NCBI GenBank assembly: GCA_028869185.1
Contig: JAGWTA010000002.1
Coordinates: 62,001 to 126,000, forward strand
Source: Hyphomicrobiales bacterium
Lineage (GTDB): Bacteria; Pseudomonadota; Alphaproteobacteria; Rhizobiales; Beijerinckiaceae
Reading direction: 5' to 3'
Length of the DNA: 64,000 nucleotides
Part shown: positions 30,378-37,472 of the stretch, piece after piece
Layout: each line of letters begins with the position of its first letter
Numbering within the stretch: the first letter of the stretch is position 1
The notes under the pieces: model-generated
What the model was told of the DNA's origin: nothing
Database searches by the model: none
What the model saw: the letters and a program-made list of their open reading frames with translations, nothing else
Translations under genes and position numbers: made by a program

Positions 30378-31376
30378 ATGAAGCGCGCGGTCGATTACAT
30401 CTGGCCCCTTTTGGGCGTCGCCGCCGTCATGGCGTCCTTCTGGCTGCTGGCGCGAGAATTTCGCGGCGAGGCGGTCAAGCAGGACGTCATCGAGGCGCTG
30501 CGCGCCCTGCCGCCGCACCGTTATGCGCTGGCCGCCCTCTCCACGCTCGTCGCCTATTTCGCGCTCGCCTGGTATGACCGCATCGCGCTGCTGCACCTTG
30601 GCGTCAAGCATATCTCCTGGGCTTTCGTCTCGCTCTGCTCGTTCACGACGTACGCGCTGTCGCACAATATCGGCGCCTCGGTGTTTTCAGGCGCGCTGGT
30701 GCGCTATCGCGCCTATTCGACCAAAGGATTGACTGCAGCGCAGGTCGCTATTCTGGTGGCGCTCTGCTCCTTTACTTTCGCGCTCGGCGTCATCCTGATC
30801 GGCGGCCTGGCGCTGACGCTGGAGCCCGAACAGCTCGCCCGCCTCGACACGATGCTGCCGCACGCCCTCGTCAATCCAACGACCGCGCGGGTGGTAGGCG
30901 TCGCCTGCCTCGGCTTCGTCGCGCTCTACACGATCGGCTCGCTCCTGCGGTTGAAGCCTTTGCGGATCGGGGCCTTCAAGCTGGAATATCCCGCGCCCGA
31001 AATCACCGCGCGGCAGCTGGTCGCTGCGCCGATGGAACTGATCGGGGCGGCCGGAATCATCTATTTCGCGCTGCCCGCAGAGGGCAATCCCGGCTTTTTC
31101 GCTGTGTTGACGGTGTTTCTCGCCTCGTTCTCGGCAGGCCTCGTCTCCAACGCGCCGGGCGGCCTTGGCGTTTTCGAACTGGTGTTCATCAAGGCGATGC
31201 CCGCCATCGCCAAGTCGAAAGTGCTGGCCGCGCTGCTGGTGTTCCGGCTGTTCTATCTGCTCGTGCCGCTGGCTCTGGCGCTGGTGGTGGTTTTCCTCTT
31301 TGAACGCAGCCGCCTCGCTGATGTCGCCGACGAGGCGCAGGCGCTGGAAGAGTTGCAGCAAAAGCCGCACGAATGA
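30378..31376 (+). CDS. YbhN/UPF0104 family membrane protein (LPG-synthase transmembrane region-like)
   Basis: A 332-residue inner-membrane protein with about eight to nine transmembrane helices. The LPG_synthase_TM family pattern is visible: FTTYALSHNIGASVFSGALV, RYRAYSTKGLT, and SNAPGGLGVFELVFI. It lacks the C-terminal catalytic domain of MprF, so lysyl-lipid synthesis cannot be claimed; a lipid flipping or related envelope role is an inference. The start MKRAVDYIWPLLG at 30378 fits the first helix. Confidence 0.88.
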   Translation: MKRAVDYIWPLLGVAAVMASFWLLAREFRGEAVKQDVIEALRALPPHRYALAALSTLVAYFALAWYDRIALLHLGVKHISWAFVSLCSFTTYALSHNIGASVFSGALVRYRAYSTKGLTAAQVAILVALCSFTFALGVILIGGLALTLEPEQLARLDTMLPHALVNPTTARVVGVACLGFVALYTIGSLLRLKPLRIGAFKLEYPAPEITARQLVAAPMELIGAAGIIYFALPAEGNPGFFAVLTVFLASFSAGLVSNAPGGLGVFELVFIKAMPAIAKSKVLAALLVFRLFYLLVPLALALVVVFLFERSRLADVADEAQALEELQQKPHE

Positions 31377-31378
31377 AA

Positions 31379-31402
31379 AACGCCGGCCCGAAGGCCGGCG
31401 TT
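31379..31402 (-). terminator. Terminator between the YbhN-type gene and sciP
   Basis: AACGCCGGCC and GGCCGGCGTT form a 10-bp stem. On the minus strand it is followed by TTTTTC, so it serves sciP best and may also stop the convergent gene. Confidence 0.85.
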
Positions 31403-31428
31403 CAAGCTCCGAACGGAACGGGAAAACC

Positions 31429-31710
31429 TCAGACGCGATATTGCTGGATGCGCGTGGTGCGCAGACCCGCCAGACCATGCTGGTCAATCGACATCTGCCA
31501 GGAAAGGAACTCGTCCACTGTCAGCGTGTAGCGCAGACAGGCGTCTTCGAGAGACAGAAGCCCGCCGCGCACCGCTGCGACGACTTCCGCCTTGCGGCGA
31601 ATGACCCAGCGCTTCGTGGAGGGCGGGGGCAGGTCAGCAACGGTCAGCGGACTGCCGTCGGGACCGATCACATATTTGACCCGGGGCCGATGGGGTTCGG
31701 TCATGGACAT
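31429..31710 (-). CDS. sciP: DUF1153 protein, SciP-type CtrA inhibitor
   Basis: A 93-residue helix-turn-helix protein (KRWVIRRKAEVVAAVRGGLL, then SLEDACLRYTLTVDEFLSW) that matches DUF1153. In Caulobacter this family is SciP, a small protein that binds CtrA and blocks its transcription activation in G1. The whole length agrees with the family. Start at 31710 or two codons later (MTEPHRP). A CtrA-like box lies about 55 bases upstream, consistent with sciP being a CtrA target in a feedback loop. It is 2 kb from ctrA. Confidence 0.88.
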   Translation of the reverse strand: MSMTEPHRPRVKYVIGPDGSPLTVADLPPPSTKRWVIRRKAEVVAAVRGGLLSLEDACLRYTLTVDEFLSWQMSIDQHGLAGLRTTRIQQYRV

Positions 31711-31764
31711 TACTCACGCACTCGAGACTGAAACTTTACACACTGCCATCCTAGCGGCGGCGAT

Positions 31765-31779
31765 TTAACATTTACCTAA
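31765..31779 (-). promoter_or_regulatory. CtrA-like box upstream of sciP
   Basis: On the minus strand the sequence is TTAG-GTAAATG-TTAA, one mismatch from TTAA-N7-TTAA, centred about 60 bases before the sciP start. Confidence 0.6.
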
Positions 31780-31973
31780 ACGAAGCCGCGCCAATCTCCT
31801 GCGATTCATCCATGAATTTATAATAAAAACAGCCAATTACAGAACGAATTGGTTACCGCGCGCGCCGTTTCGGGACAGGCTTTGCGGAGACGTTAACCAT
31901 GTTTGCGGGAATGGTCGTAGCGCGCCGTGCGCAAACATATTTTGGACACGGGCCGCCATCGGTCATCGCATCC
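31780..31973. other. AT-richer spacer between sciP and the tRNA gene
   Basis: No gene is seen. It is less GC-rich than the surroundings, with a TATAAT at 31819-31824 and a TTAACCAT half-site at about 31892. It may hold distal elements of the sciP promoter. Confidence 0.45.
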
Positions 31974-32002
31974 TTGACACCTTCTCCGCGCGGCTTCTAT
32001 AT
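31974..32002 (+). promoter_or_regulatory. Housekeeping promoter of the tRNA gene
   Basis: TTGACA at 31974-31979 and CTATAT at 31997-32002 are 17 bases apart. The predicted start point near 32009 lies about 27 bases before the tRNA. Confidence 0.75.
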
Positions 32003-32035
32003 CGCCGCGCCTGTCGATCTCCCGAGATCGCGCGC

Positions 32036-32112
32036 GGCGGAGTAGCTCAGCTGGCTAGAGCAGAGGAATCATAATCCTTGTGTCGGGGGTTCGAGTCCCT
32101 CCTCCGCTACCA
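32036..32112 (+). tRNA. tRNA-Met (anticodon CAT)
   Basis: A full cloverleaf: acceptor GGCGGAG pairs with CTCCGCT (G-T at the terminal pair), D-stem GCTC/GAGC, anticodon stem GAGGA/TCCTT around ATCATAA, T-arm with TTCGAGT, and an encoded CCA. The initiator mismatch at position 1-72 and GGG/CCC anticodon stem are absent, so it is elongator-like. A tRNA-Ile2 whose CAT would be modified by TilS cannot be fully excluded, but the acceptor stem looks like elongator Met. Confidence 0.9.
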
Positions 32113-32196
32113 AACCGCGAAACATCCCTGATATCGGCGTCGTCTCGTAGCCCCGCCAAGGCCCGCAGGCGGCTGCTGGCGCTTGCGCGTCCCCTT

Positions 32197-32229
32197 CAAA
32201 CAAAACAGCCCCGGAGCATTGTCCGGAGC
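32197..32229 (-). terminator. Terminator downstream of the cytochrome-porin gene
   Basis: On the minus strand GCTCCGGA pairs with TCCGGGGC (one G-T pair) around a 6-base loop, followed by TGTTTTGTTT. Confidence 0.75.
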
Positions 32230-32253
32230 CGCCTGTCGCTGCTGCAAAATGGT

Positions 32254-33741
32254 TCAGAAGGCGAACCAGGTGTAGAGGAGCAGCGTATCATTGTCCTTGG
32301 CGTGATGGACCGGCGTCCCGTTGGCCATTGCAAAGGCGTAATCGAACGCCGTGCTGCCGCCGTACATCTTCAGATAATGCGTGTATTGCACGCCGATCTT
32401 GGCGTTGGCCCACGGCCAGACTGAAGGTCCGCCCTTGTTGAAGGGCATGTAGGACAATTCGAACTGCAACCCCTTGCCGGTCGGCGCGCCGATGTTGGAA
32501 AGGCTGTAAAGCGTCGGATCAGCGGAGCCGGTCACGCTGAAATACCCGGCTGTCGCAGCGATCGTGTGATCCCACACATAAGTCGCCGATGTCTTGAAGC
32601 TGTTCAGATAATTAGTCGGATTGAACGAGCCGCCGAGGCCCCAGAAGGTCGCATTGAGATGCTGCCTCTCGGTGATGTGCGACATGCGCCACGTCAGCGA
32701 ATGCACGTCGCCGATATATTGGTACTGCGCATCGACGCCGATGTCGTCGTAACGGTCGACGCCAACGCCCCATGCGCCGCCGGGCGCAACCTGCGGATGA
32801 AATCCGAACACGCCGATCATGAAGGAGTGCGCCCCGATCACCGGTTCGATGGCCACGCGCCAGTAAGGCGCAAAACCGCGCAGCGAATCCGATGCGCAGA
32901 TCGGCGAATTGAACGGCGAATTCGCAGTCACGTAGTCCGCCCAGACCTGATTTTCCGAACATGGCAGGCCAAGCCCGCGCTGCATGCCTTTCGACATGCC
33001 GCGATAGAGGCCGCCCTCGACGAAGAAAATGTCGTTGAGCATGCCATAGGCCGTCACGCCGACCGAACGGCCCGAGAAATTTCCTTCGATCTGCGCCCCC
33101 GGAAGCGAGAACTGCGGCGCGAGCGAAGACGAGATAAACGGATAACCCCAGGCCGGCGTAGTGTTCCAGGCGTCCTGAACCGTCGGACCATTGTTCACGC
33201 TGACGCCGTAGAGCAGATCATGCGAGCCGATCTGCGTCGTATCGGCGTAGCGAATGTCGGTATTATCGAGAAAGGAATGTTGCGAGGCATAGTCGAACGT
33301 GCCCTGCACGAATGCGCCGAGATTGCCGTAGATCTTTCCCCCGTAGAACAGGCTGAACTGCTGCGGGATGAAATTATTATTGGTGTGCGTCTGCGGCGTC
33401 GGCGGCGAATCCTGATTGCGCGCTGTATGCGTGAAGGTTGGCGCGACCATCGCCGCAATCGGCGGCTGACCATCTTCCAGCCCCTTGCCGCCGCCCAATG
33501 TATAGCCGCCGAGTTTGAATCGCCGACCAAAAGGCGTGAGCTGCGGGAAGTCTGTATGGCAAGCCATGCAAGGCTGCCCTGTCTGTCGCGCGAAGCTCGG
33601 GATCGCGCGCGCGCCATGCGGCGCTATTTGAAGTCCGGCGCCCACGAGCGCGATAGCAGCGGCGGCGGGCGCGGTGAGCAGAAGCAGAAGCTTGCGCGTA
33701 TCCGCTGGTGCAAGCGCTATGTTGAAATCGGCCTGGGTCAT
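32254..33741 (-). CDS. Fused monohaem cytochrome c-porin, Cyc2-like outer-membrane protein
   Basis: A 495-residue protein. A signal sequence of about 46 residues (hydrophobic LLLLLTAPAAAAIALVGAG) is followed at once by IPSFARQTGQPCMACHTDFP, holding one c-type haem site (C58, C61, H62), then FGRRFKLGGYTL. The remaining 400 residues show alternating beta-strands, aromatic girdles and a terminal phenylalanine (LLYTWFAF), typical of an outer-membrane barrel. This is the plan of Cyc2, the fused cytochrome-porin of Fe(II)-oxidising bacteria. GGGAGGCG precedes the ATG. A HiPIP gene is divergent 168 bases away. Homologues also occur in bacteria not known to oxidise iron, so Fe(II) oxidation is a hypothesis. 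Confidence 0.82.
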   Translation of the reverse strand: MTQADFNIALAPADTRKLLLLLTAPAAAAIALVGAGLQIAPHGARAIPSFARQTGQPCMACHTDFPQLTPFGRRFKLGGYTLGGGKGLEDGQPPIAAMVAPTFTHTARNQDSPPTPQTHTNNNFIPQQFSLFYGGKIYGNLGAFVQGTFDYASQHSFLDNTDIRYADTTQIGSHDLLYGVSVNNGPTVQDAWNTTPAWGYPFISSSLAPQFSLPGAQIEGNFSGRSVGVTAYGMLNDIFFVEGGLYRGMSKGMQRGLGLPCSENQVWADYVTANSPFNSPICASDSLRGFAPYWRVAIEPVIGAHSFMIGVFGFHPQVAPGGAWGVGVDRYDDIGVDAQYQYIGDVHSLTWRMSHITERQHLNATFWGLGGSFNPTNYLNSFKTSATYVWDHTIAATAGYFSVTGSADPTLYSLSNIGAPTGKGLQFELSYMPFNKGGPSVWPWANAKIGVQYTHYLKMYGGSTAFDYAFAMANGTPVHHAKDNDTLLLYTWFAF

Positions 33742-33909
33742 GTTCGCCTCCCGCGAATCCTCCGACTGCCCCTTTCATCGTCACGCTCGATCAGCTTTCG
33801 GGATTTGCGCTGAATCAACACTTGCGCATTGGCTGCATGCACAATGAATGCGTGCGAGTGGGGCAATTTGCACCGGCCGCTTTCTTGAGTGGTCAGGAAA
33901 GGAAACGCG

Positions 33910-34164
33910 ATGACCAATCTTTTCGATGCGCAGAAAACCCGCCGCGAAGCTCTGGCGACCACCTTGGGCGGCGCCGCTGTCGTGAGCCTTGTCGCAACGG
34001 CAGCCGAGGCCAAAATCGCCCAAAGCGCAGTAGCTTATCAAGGTTCGCCGCATGGCGCGCAGCGCTGCGACAATTGCAAATTGTGGCAGGCGCCTAATGC
34101 TTGCAAGAATGTTTCAGGCGCAATTGCGCCCAGCGGCTGGTGCCGCATCTGGGTCAAGGCCTGA
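33910..34164 (+). CDS. High-potential iron-sulfur protein (HiPIP)
   Basis: An 84-residue precursor with a Tat signal (TRREALATTLGGAAVVSLVA, cleavage after AEA). The mature protein of about 50 residues has four cysteines C53, C56, C65 and C78 in the HiPIP pattern C-X2-C-X8-C-X12-C with GWC at the end, binding one [4Fe-4S] cluster. HiPIPs carry electrons in the periplasm at high potential, for example to photosynthetic reaction centres, oxidases or, as Iro, in iron oxidation. AGGAAACG precedes the ATG at 33910. Monocistronic with a strong terminator; divergent from the cytochrome-porin, its likely redox partner. Confidence 0.92.
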   Translation: MTNLFDAQKTRREALATTLGGAAVVSLVATAAEAKIAQSAVAYQGSPHGAQRCDNCKLWQAPNACKNVSGAIAPSGWCRIWVKA

Positions 34165-34189
34165 TCGGTTTCACCCCCTTCACATAGTC

Positions 34190-34221
34190 AAAGACCCGCC
34201 GGCTTGCGCCGGCGGGTCTTT
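34190..34221. terminator. Strong terminator after the HiPIP gene
   Basis: AAAGACCCGCCGGC and GCCGGCGGGTCTTT form a perfect 14-bp stem around TTGC. It could act in both directions. Confidence 0.93.
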
Positions 34222-34276
34222 GCAATTCAGCTTCCTCAGAAACAGTTCAGCCATATGGTTATGTCGGCCACATCAT

Positions 34277-34747
34277 TCACCTTCGCTGCGCCGCGCAGTC
34301 ATGCGCGTCGAGATCGAATTCGCCGAGCATTGCGCCGTCCTTGTCGCTGTAGGAATAGCGCAATCGCGCGCCCGACATGAGTGATGCGAACGTTTCGGGA
34401 TCGGCGCACGCTTTCGCAATGAAGCTGGCGCTGGCCCGCCCCCTGTCCGCCAGCCGCGCAAAGGCGCCCGATCGCGCCGCCTGCCCGGCAAGCTCAAGCT
34501 TGTAGCGATACACGATCGTGTCGTCCTGCCGCGCCACGGATTGCAGGATGGTCTCGTCGTCGATGCGTTGCGGCAGGCGCGCGCTAAGTCCGGCGATGGC
34601 CTGATCCATGTCGGAATGCAGCGCGGCCTTGCGCGTGTCGAGCGGAGCGACTTTTTTCGGCGTGAGTTTCACAACGAGGAACGCGAGCGCGAGTGCGCAG
34701 GCGAGCGCGCCCAAAGTCGCTGCAAACCAGAGCCGCGCCGCGTTCAA
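34277..34747 (-). CDS. Single-pass membrane protein, unknown, coupled to uspA-like gene
   Basis: A 156-residue protein: one N-terminal transmembrane helix (LWFAATLGALACALALAFLV) and a soluble domain of about 125 residues that is probably periplasmic. The best start is a TTG whose last two bases are shared with the TGA stop of the upstream universal stress gene, so translation is likely coupled; no ATG is available before the membrane helix. The domain (IVYRYKLELAG, RLRYSYSDKDGAMLGEF, one cysteine pair) resembles no family I can name. Confidence 0.65.
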   Translation of the reverse strand: MNAARLWFAATLGALACALALAFLVVKLTPKKVAPLDTRKAALHSDMDQAIAGLSARLPQRIDDETILQSVARQDDTIVYRYKLELAGQAARSGAFARLADRGRASASFIAKACADPETFASLMSGARLRYSYSDKDGAMLGEFDLDAHDCAAQRR

Positions 34748-35562
34748 TGCGACAGCAGAACCGGCGCCGTCATGTGTTTGAGCATGAAGCGCGAGCCGCT
34801 GCCGCGAGAAAAGCGCGGATAGCCCTGGCCGCCGAATGCGCCCAACGCCATCAGATCGGCCCCGTGATCGGACGCGCGATTGAGCAGCGCATCCATCAGT
34901 CCGATGTCGGAAACGATCGTCTGATCGGCCGTGGCCTTGACGCCATAGGCTGCCAGATGCGCGACTGCGAGATCGAGCGAACGGCGCGCATAATCGAGCG
35001 CGGCTTTCTCGCCGCTCTTGGCGATGGAAACGACCAGCGCCTCCGCGCCCGGCGCCACCAGCGGCATGGCGTCGACAAAAGCGCGCGCAGCTTCCCGGGA
35101 ATCGTTCCACGCAAACATCGGCCGATGGCCGATCGATGGAAATTCGCCTGCATGCGGCACAGCCAGAACCGGCCGCCCTGAATCGACGACGACGCGTTCG
35201 ATCAGATCCTTGGGCGTGCGCGCGTCCTCGCTCGTCGGCTGGCCGCAGACGATCATGTCGAAATGCCGCGAAAGATCGACGAACTGCGCCAGCAACTCGT
35301 CCTCGACGCCCCGATTGAGATCCATGAACGCGTGACCTGCAAGGCCGCCGGCCACGGTCTGGAAGGCAGCCTGCGCCGCATGGGCGGACGCCCGGTAGCT
35401 CTCCGGCGGCCATTCGGCGACGACGCCGACGCGATGGGCTTCGGCGGTCTCGGCAAAAACGCCGACCAGTCGCGCGCCTGCGCCTTTGGCCAGAGCGGCG
35501 GCCATGTTGAGGCGTTTGGGCGTCTGTGCGCCGGAATCGAGGTGGACAAGAATGTTGCGCAT
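34744..35562 (-). CDS. Universal stress protein, tandem UspA domains
   Basis: A 272-residue protein with two UspA folds. The first begins MRNILVHLDSG; the second covers about residues 150-272 and ends GAFGGQGYPRFSRGSGSRFM, close to the ATP-binding pattern G-X2-G-X9-G(S/T). UspA-type proteins respond to starvation, oxidative stress or envelope stress. CTTGGAG precedes the ATG at 35562. Its stop overlaps the start of a small membrane protein gene. Divergent from a GntR regulator. Confidence 0.88.
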   Translation of the reverse strand: MRNILVHLDSGAQTPKRLNMAAALAKGAGARLVGVFAETAEAHRVGVVAEWPPESYRASAHAAQAAFQTVAGGLAGHAFMDLNRGVEDELLAQFVDLSRHFDMIVCGQPTSEDARTPKDLIERVVVDSGRPVLAVPHAGEFPSIGHRPMFAWNDSREAARAFVDAMPLVAPGAEALVVSIAKSGEKAALDYARRSLDLAVAHLAAYGVKATADQTIVSDIGLMDALLNRASDHGADLMALGAFGGQGYPRFSRGSGSRFMLKHMTAPVLLSH

Positions 35563-35651
35563 GGGAACGGGCTCCAAGAGGCGACTGGCGCGGCTTTGAG
35601 GGAAATCTTTTCGCGTCGCCATGTTTTGCGTCAAGCTTTTTGAGTCCGGAT

Positions 35652-35679
35652 TTGACAGGCTTCGCGCGCTTTTCATAAA
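35652..35679 (+). promoter_or_regulatory. Possible promoter of the GntR gene
   Basis: TTGACA at 35652-35657 and CATAAA at 35674-35679 are 16 bases apart. The predicted transcription start falls almost on the ATG at 35685, so the message may be leaderless or the true start may be a later ATG at 35712. Confidence 0.5.
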
Positions 35680-35684
35680 CAATT

Positions 35685-36380
35685 ATGTCGGACAATGACG
35701 GCGCACATGGAATGAGACAGGAAAATCCCGAAGCGGATGGATCGCCCGGCGTGGTCTACCGCGGCGTCATCGAGGGGCTTTACCGGGGTCGCTATGCGCC
35801 AGGCCAAAGGCTGGTCGAAGCGGATCTGACGCGCGATTTCGAGGTCGGGCGCGGCTCTGTGCGCGAGGCGCTCAATCGTCTGGCCGCAGAGGGCCTTGTC
35901 GCCATGAACCTGCATCGCAGCGCCGTCGTCCGCGCGCTCACGCGCGCAGAAGCGCGCGACATCATCGCGCTGCTGGAGACGCTGAACGGTTTTTCGGCGC
36001 GCCTTGCTGCAGAACGCATCGCCAGCGGCGATTCGATCGCCCGCATCGAGAGCGCCTTCAAGACGATCAACGACAGGGCCGTGCAACAGGATTTCCTGCG
36101 TTATGCGCGCGCGCGAAACCAGTTCCACGCCGCCATCCTGACGACTGGCGGCAACGGCGCGCTCACAAGATTGATGCCCGGCGCCGGCGCCGATCTGCTG
36201 CGCGTGCAATTCCGCGCTTACGCAACCGTCGAGGATTCCGTTCGCCTCGACGATTATCGCGCCATCTACGAAGCGATCCGCGCCGGCGATTCCCGCAAGG
36301 CCGAAGCCGCTGCAAAACTCCACATGCGTCGCATCGGCGAGGCCGTCGCGCAGCTGCCGGATGCAGCCTTCGCATCATAG
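35685..36380 (+). CDS. GntR family transcriptional regulator (FadR/FCD type)
   Basis: A 231-residue regulator. N-terminal winged helix with the GntR signature PGQRLVEADLTRDFEVGRGS and VREALNRLAAEGLV, then an all-helical FCD domain with likely metal-binding D/H residues (ARARNQFHAAIL, KLHMRR). The ligand is usually a small organic acid. No catabolic operon is adjacent, so its target is unknown. The first 20 residues are polar and may be replaced by a start at 35712. Confidence 0.88.
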   Translation: MSDNDGAHGMRQENPEADGSPGVVYRGVIEGLYRGRYAPGQRLVEADLTRDFEVGRGSVREALNRLAAEGLVAMNLHRSAVVRALTRAEARDIIALLETLNGFSARLAAERIASGDSIARIESAFKTINDRAVQQDFLRYARARNQFHAAILTTGGNGALTRLMPGAGADLLRVQFRAYATVEDSVRLDDYRAIYEAIRAGDSRKAEAAAKLHMRRIGEAVAQLPDAAFAS

Positions 36381-36405
36381 GCGCCAAGCATCTGAAGCCT
36401 CGCCA

Positions 36406-36432
36406 AAGCAAAACGGCGGGCATGGCCCGCCG
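36406..36432 (-). terminator. Terminator after the first outer-membrane barrel gene
   Basis: CGGCGGGC and GCCCGCCG form an 8-bp stem around ATG; on the minus strand it is followed by TTTTGC. It also lies after the convergent GntR gene. Confidence 0.75.
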
Positions 36433-36454
36433 CTGCGTTGAATGAGAGGGGCGA

Positions 36455-37291
36455 TCAGAGATCGGGCGTGTAGCGGAAGCCGAGCCGGACCGAATGCATC
36501 GTATTGCGCGATGTCGTCAACGCGCCGAGCAACCCGCCGGACTGGATCGTGCCGAGATTGGCGTAGCGATAGCCCAGATCGAGCGACATGTTCGGCGTCA
36601 CCGCATAGGACACGCCGGCCATCGCAGCCCAGGCGAGGTGCCAGCCATTGTCGATCCGGTACGCGTCCCAATTATAGTACCAGGTGTTGCTGGTCAGCGC
36701 GTCCGGCGTCGTCACTTGATACGGCACGCCATTGCTCATCCACCAGCGCTGGTTCAGCTTCGAATAGGTGTAATTCGCGCCAACGCCCGCGCCGACGTAA
36801 GGCGTGAAGCCCGCCCATGTGCCGAGATCGAGATAGCCGTTGAACATGATCGCGAGATTGTTGACGCGCGCCTGTGTGTAATCCGAGCAATTATCCGTGA
36901 ACGGCGCTTCGGTTGTCCCCGACGTCGCATGCCAGCCGGTGATGCAGGTTGTCGTCATGGTATGCGCGGAAAAGTTGCGCGGCTTCTGCCAGTCGAGCGT
37001 GAGATCGGTGCGCAGCCAATCGTTGTATTTGTAACCGGCGCCGATCGTCATCGAGAGCGAATTGGGAAAGCTCTGCGAGCGCGGCAGCGTCATGGTCGAA
37101 ACAGGAATCGAGGCGACCTTGTCCACGTTCAGATCGCCGCGCAGATACCAGCCCGTGCCGAGCGCGACAGGCCGGTCTTGCGCAGCTTCCTGCGATGCCG
37201 GCGCGTAAGCGAGATCGGCTGCTTTCGCTGAAATCGCCAGCGTGAGCGCCGCGAAAGCCGCAAACGCGATTTTGCCAGACTGCACTCTCAT
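36455..37291 (-). CDS. Outer-membrane beta-barrel protein
   Basis: A 278-residue porin-like protein: signal peptide (KIAFAAFAALTLAISAKA), then a barrel of the OmpA-like/Omp25-31 family type seen in Rhizobiales, with GWYLRGDLNVDKVAS, GYKYNDWLRTDLTLDW, YLDLGTWAGFTPYVGAGVG and a C-terminal VRLGFRYTPDL strand. Two cysteines bracket an extracellular loop. It is a paralogue of the gene just upstream on the same strand. GAGGACC precedes the ATG at 37291, and a perfect CtrA box lies 68 bases upstream. Confidence 0.88.
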   Translation of the reverse strand: MRVQSGKIAFAAFAALTLAISAKAADLAYAPASQEAAQDRPVALGTGWYLRGDLNVDKVASIPVSTMTLPRSQSFPNSLSMTIGAGYKYNDWLRTDLTLDWQKPRNFSAHTMTTTCITGWHATSGTTEAPFTDNCSDYTQARVNNLAIMFNGYLDLGTWAGFTPYVGAGVGANYTYSKLNQRWWMSNGVPYQVTTPDALTSNTWYYNWDAYRIDNGWHLAWAAMAGVSYAVTPNMSLDLGYRYANLGTIQSGGLLGALTTSRNTMHSVRLGFRYTPDL

Positions 37292-37358
37292 GTTCGGTCC
37301 TCGACATCGGCCGGACGTTGCGTCCGGGAAGTTCCGAATCAAAGATGAAACAACATGC

Positions 37359-37375
37359 TTAAAATCGACTTAACC
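37359..37375. promoter_or_regulatory. Perfect CtrA box
   Basis: TTAA-AATCGAC-TTAACC matches the full CtrA consensus TTAA-N7-TTAAC. It is 68 bases before the start of the first outer-membrane barrel gene and is followed by CTAA, as at the paralogue. Confidence 0.72.
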
Positions 37376-37412
37376 CTAATGATTCCGTGACATTTTTTGG
37401 CTGGCTTCAGAC

Positions 37413-37444
37413 AAAGAAAAACGGCGCGGAAAACCCGCGCCGTT
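37413..37444 (-). terminator. Terminator after the second outer-membrane barrel gene
   Basis: AACGGCGCGG and CCGCGCCGTT form a 10-bp stem with a 5-base loop; on the minus strand it is followed by TTTTCTTTG. Confidence 0.88.
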
Positions 37445-37472
37445 CGAGATTTTTCAGAAGCCAGACGTGCGT

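Noticed and set aside
32036-32112. tRNA-Ile2 (lysidine) instead of tRNA-Met
   Set aside because: The acceptor stem and overall sequence look like alphaproteobacterial elongator tRNA-Met; the CAT anticodon alone does not decide it, so it is noted as a residual doubt.
32254-34164. Complete iron-oxidation operon of the Acidithiobacillus or Mto type
   Set aside because: Only the cytochrome-porin and HiPIP are present; no further cytochrome, oxidase or multihaem protein is encoded nearby.
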